A stretch of 63,285 nt of DNA from positions 1-63,285 of the forward strand of contig NZTP01000029.1 of assembly GCA_002696485.1 (NCBI GenBank). Direction: 5' to 3'. Within the stretch, counting starts at the first letter, position 1, and each line of letters opens with the position of its first letter. Made by a program: the position numbers and the translations under genes. Below, piece after piece: positions 55,017 to 63,271 of the stretch. The stretch is from Altibacter sp. (GTDB lineage Bacteria > Bacteroidota > Bacteroidia > Flavobacteriales > Flavobacteriaceae). A model generated the notes under the pieces. It searched no databases, was not told the DNA's origin, and saw nothing but the letters and a program-made list of their open reading frames with translations.

Positions 55017-56377
55017 CTAACAAAGGCACTGTATCCGGTGATGGCTCTTCCTACGATCAAAGAATTGATCTCCTTGGTGCCTTCGTAGGAGTATATGGCT
55101 TCCGCATCGGCAACAAAACGTGCTACATCGTATTCCAGAAGAATACCGTTACCACCCATCACCTCCCGTGCCCGACTCACTACATCTCGGGTTCGCATGC
55201 TGCAAAAAACTTTAGCCAATGACGCATGTTCGTCCGTCAAAAGCTTCTGATCCTGTAATTCTGAAAGTCGAAAACAAAGAGTTTGCATGGCGGTAAGGTT
55301 GGCGACCATTTCCACCAAATGGTTTTGTATCAATTGGAAAGAAGCAATGGGTCTGCCAAATTGCTCTCTTTTTTTAGTGTATTTCAATGCGCTCTCATAG
55401 GCGCCACGCGAGCAACCCACAGCCTGCCAGGCAACAGCGGCGCGAGTCATCTTCAACACCTTGGCTGTATCTTTAAAGCTGTCACACTTTTGAAGGCGAT
55501 CTGCTTCAGGGACACGGCAATCGTTCAGTGTAATAAGTGCATTTTGAACTGTACGAAGAGCCATTTTATCTTGCATTTTTTCTGCAGTGAATCCCGGAGT
55601 GTCTTTACGCACCAAAAAGCCTTTCACTTGATTGGAAGCTTCATCGCGTGCCCAAATTACAGTCACGTCACTAAAAGTTGCGTTCCCAATCCATTTCTTT
55701 TGTCCGTTCAAGACCCATTCATCACCTTCCTGTCTACAAGTCGTTCCTAGACCTCCGGCAACGGCAGATCCCACCTCCGGTTCTGTAAGTCCGAACGCCC
55801 CTATACATTCCATGCGTTGCATCTTTGGGAGCCATTCTTTCTTTTGCTCCTCACTTCCGCAGAGATAGATAGAACCCATTGCTAATCCGCTGTGTACCCC
55901 AAAAAAAGTAGATATAGATACATCGACCCGTGCAAGTTCCATGGCCATGATACCCTCCATTAAGAAGGTCTGGTTTGGACACCCGTACCCTTCGTAAGCC
56001 ATTCCGCAAATATTGAGTTCGGCCATTTTAGGGATAATGTGGTGCGGAAATTCGGCCCTGTTCCAAAAGTCGTTGGCAATAGGTCTTACTTCATCCTCCA
56101 TGAAGTTGCGCACCTTTAATTGGATTTCTCTTTGTTCCGGGCTTAATTTTAAACTAAGGTCATAAAAATCACCGTCTATGGGAGGGAGCTTATGTTGTCC
56201 TTTCTTGCTTTGGCTTTTCAGCATTTTCATTAGACCCTGCAGCTGTCGATCGTCAAGTTCACCAACAGCGGCCATCACTTGCGGGAGATCTATTTTTTGA
56301 GAGATCTTGCCCAGGGCATCGAGATCCACACTGCGTAAAAGGGAAAAGGTCTGTTTAATTTTTCTGAAAAGTGCCAT
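55013..56377 (-). CDS. Acyl-CoA dehydrogenase family protein
   Basis: A 454-residue flavoprotein. After a helical N-terminal extension of about 65 residues (LLRSVDLDALGKISQKIDLP...) comes a normal acyl-CoA dehydrogenase: GAFGLTEPEVGSAV, WIGNATFSDVTVIWARDE, LTLNDC-type strand, KYTKKREQFGRPIASFQLIQ and the catalytic glutamate in YEGTKEINSLIVGRAITG. That last block is of the glutaryl-CoA/isovaleryl-type group. The acyl chain it uses cannot be told from sequence. A TATCTTTA box lies upstream (56399-56406, minus strand). Confidence 0.88.
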   Translation of the reverse strand: MALFRKIKQTFSLLRSVDLDALGKISQKIDLPQVMAAVGELDDRQLQGLMKMLKSQSKKGQHKLPPIDGDFYDLSLKLSPEQREIQLKVRNFMEDEVRPIANDFWNRAEFPHHIIPKMAELNICGMAYEGYGCPNQTFLMEGIMAMELARVDVSISTFFGVHSGLAMGSIYLCGSEEQKKEWLPKMQRMECIGAFGLTEPEVGSAVAGGLGTTCRQEGDEWVLNGQKKWIGNATFSDVTVIWARDEASNQVKGFLVRKDTPGFTAEKMQDKMALRTVQNALITLNDCRVPEADRLQKCDSFKDTAKVLKMTRAAVAWQAVGCSRGAYESALKYTKKREQFGRPIASFQLIQNHLVEMVANLTAMQTLCFRLSELQDQKLLTDEHASLAKVFCSMRTRDVVSRAREVMGGNGILLEYDVARFVADAEAIYSYEGTKEINSLIVGRAITGYSAFVS

Positions 56378-56452
56378 AATATATACTTTAGTAACAACTA
56401 AAGATACTGGCTACAACTGTTTAGAACGCACAAAGAATTGTTAAATACGATA

Positions 56453-57814
56453 TTACCCGAAAAGATGATGGACGACATCGTGAACCTTGGAAACTTTAAG
56501 AATATGAATGGCGTAGTCTTTTCGTTCTACTTTACAATATTTTGAAATTACGATGCTGGTAAAACCTAATTTTTCTGCTTCCAAGATGCGTTGATCCACT
56601 CGAGTCACAGGGCGAACTTCCCCGGCGAGTCCCACTTCGGCAGCAAAACACATGGTCTTTTCTATGGCAACATCAATATTGGACGAGAGTACAGCGGCAA
56701 CAACGGCAAGATCGATCGCCGGATCATCCACGGTAATACCTCCGGTAATATTCAAAAACACATCTTTCGCACCTAATTTAAAACCGGCCCTTTTTTCAAG
56801 GACTGCCAAGATCATGTTAAGCCGCTTGGCATTGTAGCCTGTGGCACTTCGTTGAGGTGTTCCGTATACGGCAGAACTAACCAATGCTTGGATTTCGATC
56901 ATGAGCGGTCGCATCCCTTCCAAAGTCGCGGCAATGGCTGTGCCACTCAGCTCTTCTTCGTTCTTGGATATTAGGATCTCGGAGGGATTTGAAACTTCAC
57001 GCAGCCCGTTCCCTTGCATTTCATAAATACCCAACTCGTTAGTACTGCCAAAACGATTCTTATTGGCCCGAAGTATGCGGTAAATATGGTTGCGATCACC
57101 TTCAAATTGCAACACAGTGTCCACCATGTGCTCTAAGATCTTTGGGCCGGCAATGGTTCCGTCCTTAGTGATATGACCAATTAAAATTACAGGTGTGTTC
57201 GTCTCCTTGGCAAATTTTATAAGTTCTGTGGTTGTTTGCCGAATCTGTGAGATACTTCCTGCGCTACTTTCAATAGCCTCAGAGTGCAGGGTTTGAATAG
57301 AATCGACCACAACAATATCCGGACACACCTCTTCTATTTGCCGGAAGATCAACTTTGTTTTGGTTTCAGTAAGGATATAGCAGTTGGTGGCGTTAGGCTG
57401 AATGCGTTCTGCGCGCATCTTTATTTGTTGCGCGCTTTCTTCTCCTGATATATAGAGTGTTTTAAAGGGAAGTTGTAATGCGATCTGAAGCATTAAGGTG
57501 CTCTTTCCAATGCCGGGCTCACCTCCCAAAAGGGTAAGCGAGCCGGGTACAATCCCGCCACCTAAAACCCTGTTAAGTTCGTTGTTCTTTGTGTCCAACC
57601 GTGCTTCGGAATGTGCCGAGATCTCTGAGATACGTTGCGGTTTCGCAATGCGCTTTGAGGGACTTTCGTGTGTACTCCAAACAGGTTTTTCGGCTTTTTG
57701 AATCACCTCTTCGGCAATGGTGTTCCACTCCTTGCATGAAGTGCACTGACCTTGCCACTTGGCAAACTGCGCACCGCAATTCTGACAGAAAAAAGTAGTT
57801 TTTGTCTTTGCCAT
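56453..57814 (-). CDS. radA: DNA repair protein RadA (Sms)
   Basis: A 453-residue RadA helicase that aids recombination and branch migration with RecA. It has the N-terminal zinc finger C10-x2-C13...C24-x2-C27, Walker A GGEPGIGKST (97-106), the RadA-specific KNRFG motif (252-256) and the C-terminal Lon-like domain (LAVVAAVLSSNIDVAIEKT, AGEVRPVTRVDQRI). Full length. Divergent from the histidine-kinase gene at 57861 with a 46-base gap that must hold both promoters (TATATTTA at 57834-57841 for the kinase). Confidence 0.96.
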   Translation of the reverse strand: MAKTKTTFFCQNCGAQFAKWQGQCTSCKEWNTIAEEVIQKAEKPVWSTHESPSKRIAKPQRISEISAHSEARLDTKNNELNRVLGGGIVPGSLTLLGGEPGIGKSTLMLQIALQLPFKTLYISGEESAQQIKMRAERIQPNATNCYILTETKTKLIFRQIEEVCPDIVVVDSIQTLHSEAIESSAGSISQIRQTTTELIKFAKETNTPVILIGHITKDGTIAGPKILEHMVDTVLQFEGDRNHIYRILRANKNRFGSTNELGIYEMQGNGLREVSNPSEILISKNEEELSGTAIAATLEGMRPLMIEIQALVSSAVYGTPQRSATGYNAKRLNMILAVLEKRAGFKLGAKDVFLNITGGITVDDPAIDLAVVAAVLSSNIDVAIEKTMCFAAEVGLAGEVRPVTRVDQRILEAEKLGFTSIVISKYCKVERKDYAIHILKVSKVHDVVHHLFG

Positions 57815-57860
57815 AATCCACTGCTAAAATAGTTATATTTACAGTAATATTGACTGTTGT

Positions 57861-59882
57861 ATGTTGAAAGTAGGATTGCTTTTTTGCTTATTATTTATCC
57901 TTGCTTCGATGAAGGCACAAGAAAGTCCTTCAGAAGAAATAGTTCATTCCCTTACCTCTCAAATCCAACGTTCAAAAGGTGGAGAAAAACTTAAATTATT
58001 GGACAGTTTATCCACCCACATCGTTTCAAATACTAATTTCTCAAATGACTCTATTATTTCAGAGACCGTAGCGCATGCTCTTTCTTTGGACTCGCTTCGT
58101 ATAGCCACATGGCACATGGCCAACCGGATCTACTTTCAGAATAACATTACGGGAGATGCCGAGAAGGGAAATATGATATTTAAGGAATTCCTCCCAACAG
58201 CGAGAAAGATCAAGGATCCTAATACGTTGGCAAAGTACTATCTGGAAGGGGCAGACAGTTATTATTTTTTGGAAGATCATAAAACCTCCATCTACTATTA
58301 TGATCTGGCTGAAACTTTTGCGCGAAAAGCGAATAACTTAAAATACGTTGGACTTGCGAAACTATACAAGGGAGGTACCCTTAGTTTTTTAGGTGCTTTT
58401 TCTGAAGCATCCCAAGTGCTGCAAGAGGCCGGTAAGATCTTCGAGCAGGAGAAGGATACATTCAATAGTATAAGCGCAAAGAACTCACTTTCCATTCTAT
58501 ACGGACAAAACGCTTTCTTTCAAGAAGCTAAGACGGAGCGGGACGAAGCTATTGCACTGGCACAGAAGATACAAAGCTATGCACATCTTGTTTCTTTCTA
58601 TTATAATGCTGCCACAGACGCCCGAAAACAAGAAAAGCAGCATGAGCGTATTGCCAATTTGAAATTAGCGTTGAAAGCATCACAAAAGACCCGTAACCCG
58701 GATTACTATGCCCCGGGATTATTAGCCGCTCATGTGATCGCCTACGCAGAAGTGGATAGTTTAGAACTGGCGGATGATTTCCTAGCAGCCATTGAAGCTG
58801 CGCCGGAAAAATATACACAGGGAAGGAACAGAGAACCCTACTTGGACGCGCTAAAACATGTTGCTTTGGCAAAAAGCAAGTATCGTGAAGCCCTTACTTA
58901 TGGGAAGGAGCATTTGGCGATTAAAAATAGGGGAACGCATTACGAAGAGATCCAGGAAGCAGAAAAGTTCTTGGCGGAAACCTATGAGGCTATGGGCAAT
59001 AGAGAGCAAGCCTTTATTCATTTTAAGAACTTCACAAAGCTAAAGGATTCCATTAACAGCATTCAAAAGGCAAAGGCATTATCGTATTATCAAACTTTGT
59101 ATGAAACCGGGAAACGCGACGCAAAGATCGCAACACAAAAGAAGGACATTGAGCTGTTAGCAGCTAAAAATAGAATTCAGAATCAATGGTTATGGTTTGG
59201 GGGATTTGGCTTGTTTACCTTGTTTGCAGGTGTGGTTTTAATCCGATCACGCAATGCCGCCAAACGACGAGGGCGGCTCCAAGAATCATTCTCACAAGAA
59301 CTTATACGCGCTCAGGAAGAAGAGCGCACTAGGGTTGCTCGCGAACTGCACGATAGTGTTGGACAAAAATTGATGTTGCTCACTAAAAAGACAAAGATGA
59401 AAGAGGATCCGGAGATGGATCTATTGGCAGGGAGTACGCTCGAAGAACTTCGAATGATCTCACGCGGATTATACCCTGCCAATTTAGAGAGACTGGGAGT
59501 AACAAAAGCCATCGAGTCCATGATCAACGAGGTGGATGCCAACACCAATATTTTCTTTACCAATGAATTAGATAATATTGACGACCTACTTTCTAAAGAA
59601 GCTTCCTTACATTTGTACAGGATCATACAGGAAGTATTGAATAATATGGTGAAACATGCCGAAGCGAAAGCGGCCTCTGTAACCATCGAACGAAAAGCCG
59701 GTCGCATTGAGGCGGTCATCAAAGATAATGGGATAGGGTTCTCGTATTCAGAAAAATTGAACGGCACTCAACATATGGGGATGAAGACCATTTTGGAACG
59801 AGCCAAGATCCTTAGATCGCAAGTGCGTGTAGACAGCATGCCAAATTCCGGAACCACCATATCCCTTGAAATTCCAACCTAG
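57861..59882 (+). CDS. TPR sensor histidine kinase (NarL-type)
   Basis: A 673-residue kinase: signal peptide (LLFCLLFILASMKA), periplasmic TPR-like helices (about 80-430), one membrane segment (442-461), HisKA_3 with phospho-accepting H497 in RVARELHDSVGQK, and an HATPase with IQEVLNNMVKHAEA and IKDNGIGFSYS. This is the standard partner for LuxR-type response regulators; the regulator gene follows 3 bases downstream. The signal sensed is unknown; the periplasmic TPR suggests protein interaction. Confidence 0.92.
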   Translation: MLKVGLLFCLLFILASMKAQESPSEEIVHSLTSQIQRSKGGEKLKLLDSLSTHIVSNTNFSNDSIISETVAHALSLDSLRIATWHMANRIYFQNNITGDAEKGNMIFKEFLPTARKIKDPNTLAKYYLEGADSYYFLEDHKTSIYYYDLAETFARKANNLKYVGLAKLYKGGTLSFLGAFSEASQVLQEAGKIFEQEKDTFNSISAKNSLSILYGQNAFFQEAKTERDEAIALAQKIQSYAHLVSFYYNAATDARKQEKQHERIANLKLALKASQKTRNPDYYAPGLLAAHVIAYAEVDSLELADDFLAAIEAAPEKYTQGRNREPYLDALKHVALAKSKYREALTYGKEHLAIKNRGTHYEEIQEAEKFLAETYEAMGNREQAFIHFKNFTKLKDSINSIQKAKALSYYQTLYETGKRDAKIATQKKDIELLAAKNRIQNQWLWFGGFGLFTLFAGVVLIRSRNAAKRRGRLQESFSQELIRAQEEERTRVARELHDSVGQKLMLLTKKTKMKEDPEMDLLAGSTLEELRMISRGLYPANLERLGVTKAIESMINEVDANTNIFFTNELDNIDDLLSKEASLHLYRIIQEVLNNMVKHAEAKAASVTIERKAGRIEAVIKDNGIGFSYSEKLNGTQHMGMKTILERAKILRSQVRVDSMPNSGTTISLEIPT

Positions 59883-59885
59883 ACC

Positions 59886-60533
59886 GTGAATAAAAAGAAT
59901 ATATCCATAGTAATTGCCGATGACCATCCATTGCTGCTCGCCGGCTTGTTCGATGAGTTAGAGAAATGCGGCTATCACATACTTGGCAAAGCCACCAATG
60001 GAATGGAAGCATTGCAAATGATATTACTACATCAACCTATGATTGGATTATTGGATATTGATATGCCTTTGCTTACTGGTTTTGAAGTGATAAAAACGGC
60101 CAAAGACAAAGGTGTAAATACAAAATTTATTATTCTTTCTTTTCACAAGGATACTGAATATATTACGCAGGCCAAGGCTTTACAAATAAACGGCTACTTA
60201 TTGAAGGAGGATTCCTTTGAAGAGATTGAAAAGTGCATTGAAGCTGTTCTCGAAGACAACGAATACTTCAGTACATCATTTGATGCTCTTAGCCTTAAAA
60301 ATGCTTCGGAAGAAATTAAAAAATTACAATTGCTTACGCCTTCAGAAATAACCATACTAAAGCTTATTGCTCAACAGACAAATACAAATTCAATAGCCGA
60401 AACTCTTTTTGTTTCCTCCCGAACCGTCGAAAAGCATCGCAGCAACATCATTACCAAACTTGAACTGGAAGGCGGCACTAATGCCTTGACGAGATGGGCA
60501 TTGGCACATAAGAATACCATTCTCGAAATTTAA
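59886..60533 (+). CDS. LuxR/NarL-family response regulator
   Basis: A 215-residue regulator starting with GTG at 59886, 3 bases after the kinase stop. Receiver domain: acidic pocket IADDHP (D12, D13), phospho-acceptor D57 in LLDIDMP, and K in YLLKEDS. C-terminal LuxR helix-turn-helix: LTPSEITILKLIAQ, SIAETLFVSSRTVEKHRSNI. The two genes form a two-component system. An unusual phased element lies directly downstream (60540-60584) and might be a binding site. Confidence 0.93.
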   Translation: MNKKNISIVIADDHPLLLAGLFDELEKCGYHILGKATNGMEALQMILLHQPMIGLLDIDMPLLTGFEVIKTAKDKGVNTKFIILSFHKDTEYITQAKALQINGYLLKEDSFEEIEKCIEAVLEDNEYFSTSFDALSLKNASEEIKKLQLLTPSEITILKLIAQQTNTNSIAETLFVSSRTVEKHRSNIITKLELEGGTNALTRWALAHKNTILEI

Positions 60534-60539
60534 TACCCT

Positions 60540-60584
60540 ACGTGTGGCTACGTAATAATTACGTAGTTTCACGTATACCATACG
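60540..60584. promoter_or_regulatory. Phased ACGT repeat with two inverted repeats
   Basis: ACGT occurs at 60540, 60550, 60561 and 60571, i.e. spaced by 10, 11 and 10 bases, about one helical turn. It includes CTACGTAAT-A-ATTACGTAG (60548-60566), a 9-bp inverted repeat with one central base, and CGTAT-ACC-ATACG (60572-60584). The organisation looks like a protein-binding site. It lies just 3' of a LuxR regulator gene and 15-59 bases before a -7-like TATCTTAG (60599-60606). Function not proven. Confidence 0.4.
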
Positions 60585-60665
60585 ATCTGGATTTCCTTTA
60601 TCTTAGCATTATCGATTACGGTATTTTATTGAGGAGTAAAATAGACTGATTAACCAAAGATGTAG

Positions 60666-60697
60666 CCCTCCAAAGCAATTTGCTTTTGGAGGGTTTT
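60666..60697. terminator. Intrinsic terminator after the LuxR gene
   Basis: CCCTCCAAAGCAA (60666-60678) pairs with TTGCTTTTGGAGGG (60680-60693) with one bulged base, followed by a T-rich run. It lies 132 bases after the regulator stop and 25 bases before the stop of the convergent esterase-like gene. Confidence 0.75.
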
Positions 60698-60721
60698 GTT
60701 TTATCGAGCTGCGGACAGTTT

Positions 60722-61876
60722 TTAATACCCGAAATCGGTTTTGATCTTATCGGCTTTGTCAAGCATGATATCGATGGTAATGAAGTCCACTTCTTCTTTA
60801 TCATATGCTCCTTGAAAAGTACGCATCGCTTTTTTGGCATCGCCTGTTTCTTCGTAATAGCGACCCATATAATAATCTCCCAATACTGTGTTAGGATATT
60901 GCCGTTGTGCCAAAGTGGCGATCTCTCGTAGTGACTCCCACTGCTTTTTCTTTTCTGCAGCTTTGCAAGTTGCAATAAAGTCATTTACCCGAATGGGGTT
61001 CGTAATGCCGAAGAGATCTTCTATAGTTTTATACTTATCCACTAGATATTGATGGATGGGTGTTTCCATTTTCAATAGCTTATCGGTATATTCCTGTTTG
61101 CTTATTGGACGATACACAGAGAATATCTTTTCCATTGCCGAAGGGATCGCACGAGCAACCAATGAATAGTGCGTGGCGCCCTCAAAATTATCGTAGTAGT
61201 AGTTGAATTCTTTACTTGCCTGAGGCTTGAGCAATGCATTGAGACGTTCGGCGTTTTCCATTAAATCCTTGATATCGTCGGTACCGGTTGCCAAATAGTA
61301 GAAAATCTTTGAGGGGATGGCAGGCACCCGCTCAGCAAGACGATCGATCATCATGGGAGCAGGATCGGGGCTTAGGTTGATATAACCATTGAATAATGGA
61401 GGGTCTTTAAAGAGATAATAATTGATGAAGTTAGCTGTAAAATCATGTCCTACGGCAATGGCAAACTTGGCGGTACGGTAATTCTGATCGATATAGGGAA
61501 TCAATTCCAGTCCTACAAATTCGAAGAAATCTGCTCCTTTATCAGCCGGGAGAAAGTTGGTGTCGTCATAATCACAATCTTCATATCTGCTATCGCCTTG
61601 CATAATTCCCACTACGATGGATTCGGGCATATCTTCCCAATAGGCAAAATAATCGGCGTTGCCGGCAACGGGTTCAAACAAATAATTTGCATCCAAGACT
61701 ACGATTATGGGGTAAACTTTTTCGGTATTGGTTTCATAATCTCGGGGGAGTTGAATTTTAAGTCTTCTCGGCTCGGCAAGTTTTGATGAATTGAATTCTT
61801 CGTACAAAATCTTCGATTGTGCCAGCGATGCAAATCCTATTAGGAAAGTTAGGAATATCAGGACGTATTTCTTCAT
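60722..61876 (-). CDS. Esterase-like alpha/beta hydrolase with Ser-to-Asp nucleophile
   Basis: A 384-residue exported protein (signal peptide LIFLTFLIGFASLAQ) with the fold of the putative esterase family (PF00756-like): YPIIVVLDANYLF, PESIVVGIMQGDSR, IPYIDQNYRT. The nucleophile elbow, normally GHSxGG, is GHDFTAN, so D145 replaces the serine; H236 in GATHYSLV is in the expected base position. A C-terminal TPR-like tail follows (about 320-370). I checked the codons (GGA CAT GAT TTT) and see no frameshift. It may be a pseudo-enzyme or use another mechanism. It lies 64 bases after the LPG-synthase-like gene, with a TATCTTTC box upstream. Confidence 0.82.
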   Translation of the reverse strand: MKKYVLIFLTFLIGFASLAQSKILYEEFNSSKLAEPRRLKIQLPRDYETNTEKVYPIIVVLDANYLFEPVAGNADYFAYWEDMPESIVVGIMQGDSRYEDCDYDDTNFLPADKGADFFEFVGLELIPYIDQNYRTAKFAIAVGHDFTANFINYYLFKDPPLFNGYINLSPDPAPMMIDRLAERVPAIPSKIFYYLATGTDDIKDLMENAERLNALLKPQASKEFNYYYDNFEGATHYSLVARAIPSAMEKIFSVYRPISKQEYTDKLLKMETPIHQYLVDKYKTIEDLFGITNPIRVNDFIATCKAAEKKKQWESLREIATLAQRQYPNTVLGDYYMGRYYEETGDAKKAMRTFQGAYDKEEVDFITIDIMLDKADKIKTDFGY

Positions 61877-61940
61877 ATAAAGGAAATTTTGAGGATCGAA
61901 AGATACTAAATTTTGAATTTCCTGTAGTACGGAAGCAAGA

Positions 61941-62906
61941 CTACTTTCCTACCCGGTTATAAATTGGCAGCATAATAAATGAAAGCCCCCCAAAGAAGAT
62001 GATTGAGGCAATGTTCGAGGTCCATATAATCCATCCAAAAGCAGTCCCAACGGTCTCTGCGATCCCAAATACGGCAAGGATTCCGGCCACAAAGAAAGGG
62101 TAGGATCCAAACCCACTGTTCGTGAAGGCGAATGAGAAACTCCCTACGACAAAGGTTATAATGATCGTTCCCATAGCAATATTTGAGGTTTCAGGAAGGG
62201 CAAAGGTCGCTACATAGAATGAAAGTAGATAGAGACCCCATATAAAGAATGTGTGCAGTATGAACGCGGCTTTCTTCTTCATCGTGAGGATGCTCAGCAC
62301 CCCTTCTTTTAATCCGTTGAAGAAATTTTTCAGTTTTTGCTGAAGCAATGATCTGGAATACTTCAGAAACAGTAAAAAAAGTACCGACAACGCCACCATG
62401 ATGACAAGGGCTACCAATAGTTTTCTTGCCGGAATGACCTCTGTAAGGTAGGCGTAGAGCACGTCAAACTGAAGCATAAGTGCTGCTATGGTAAAACCAA
62501 AGAGAAAGATAAGGTCGACGATCCTTTCAGAAATAATGGTGCCAAACCCTTTATCGAATGGTACGTTCTCGTACTTGCTTAAAACTACTGCACGTGACAC
62601 CTCACCACTCTTTGGTATAAAAATGTTCATGAGGTAGGCGATATAGACCGCCATAAAATTGTTGATCACTTTTGGTTGATAGCCTAAAGGTTCCAACATA
62701 AAGTTCCAGCGATACGCACGCGAGACGTGACTTAATAAGCCTAAGAACACCGCTAATGAGACAAACCAGTAATTGGCATTCTCAAAATGCACTTGAATCT
62801 CTTGAAGCTGTTCCTGTGAAAACTTTGAATAAGAGTACCAAATAAGAAAAATCCCTAACGCCAGTGGTATTGCGATCTTAAGGAACTTAGTGACAGGCTT
62901 TTTCAA
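61941..62906 (-). CDS. Lysylphosphatidylglycerol synthase TM-region protein (UPF0104-like)
   Basis: A 321-residue integral membrane protein with about eight hydrophobic segments, matching the transmembrane (flippase-like) domain of lysylphosphatidylglycerol synthases without the C-terminal aminoacyl-transfer domain. Conserved phrases are HVSRAYRWNFMLEPLGY, IFIPKSGEVSRAVVLSKYE and GFGTIISERIVDL. Proteins of this class move or transfer lipid-linked groups; the substrate here is unknown. It starts 2 bases after panD and must be co-transcribed with it. Confidence 0.85.
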   Translation of the reverse strand: MKKPVTKFLKIAIPLALGIFLIWYSYSKFSQEQLQEIQVHFENANYWFVSLAVFLGLLSHVSRAYRWNFMLEPLGYQPKVINNFMAVYIAYLMNIFIPKSGEVSRAVVLSKYENVPFDKGFGTIISERIVDLIFLFGFTIAALMLQFDVLYAYLTEVIPARKLLVALVIMVALSVLFLLFLKYSRSLLQQKLKNFFNGLKEGVLSILTMKKKAAFILHTFFIWGLYLLSFYVATFALPETSNIAMGTIIITFVVGSFSFAFTNSGFGSYPFFVAGILAVFGIAETVGTAFGWIIWTSNIASIIFFGGLSFIMLPIYNRVGK

Positions 62907-62908
62907 AT

Positions 62909-63259
62909 CTAGGTCAGTAGGTTGTTCTCTTCATTCGGAAATACCAAGGCAGGTTTAAATTTTTTGGCCTCCTCAACTTCCATAATCGCATAAGTGATTA
63001 GAATGAGGATGTCTCCCGGAGCCACTTTTCTGGCGGCAGCTCCGTTCAATGTTATCTCACCACTGTTGCGGGTTCCCGGGATGGCGTAGGTTTCAAATCG
63101 CTCGCCATTATTATTATTGACAATCTGTATTTTTTCACCTTCAATAATATTAGCCGCATCCATAAGATCCTCATCTATGGTGATACTGCCAATATAGTTA
63201 AGGTCGGCACCTGTAACTTTGACTCTGTGAATTTTAGATTTTACTACATGTATTTGCAT
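62909..63259 (-). CDS. panD: Aspartate 1-decarboxylase PanD
   Basis: A 116-residue pyruvoyl-dependent decarboxylase that makes beta-alanine from aspartate for pantothenate/CoA. The self-cleavage site is G24-S25 in NYIGSITID, giving the pyruvoyl group. Active-site residues around [14 protein letters not shown] and the [17 protein letters not shown] block are present. Full length. A TACCTTTG box ends only 4 bases before the ATG, which suggests a leaderless message. Confidence 0.96.
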   Translation of the reverse strand: MQIHVVKSKIHRVKVTGADLNYIGSITIDEDLMDAANIIEGEKIQIVNNNNGERFETYAIPGTRNSGEITLNGAAARKVAPGDILILITYAIMEVEEAKKFKPALVFPNEENNLLT

Positions 63260-63263
63260 GGTG

Positions 63264-63271
63264 CAAAGGTA
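63264..63271 (-). promoter_or_regulatory. -7 box of panD
   Basis: The minus strand reads TACCTTTG, an exact TAnnTTTG match, with 4 bases between it and the panD ATG at 63259. The -33 region is mostly outside the window. Confidence 0.6.

Noticed and set aside
61430-61460. Sequencing frameshift causing the GHD in the esterase-like protein
   Set aside because: Frame and similarity to the family continue smoothly on both sides, and the change is a full codon (GAT) in context.
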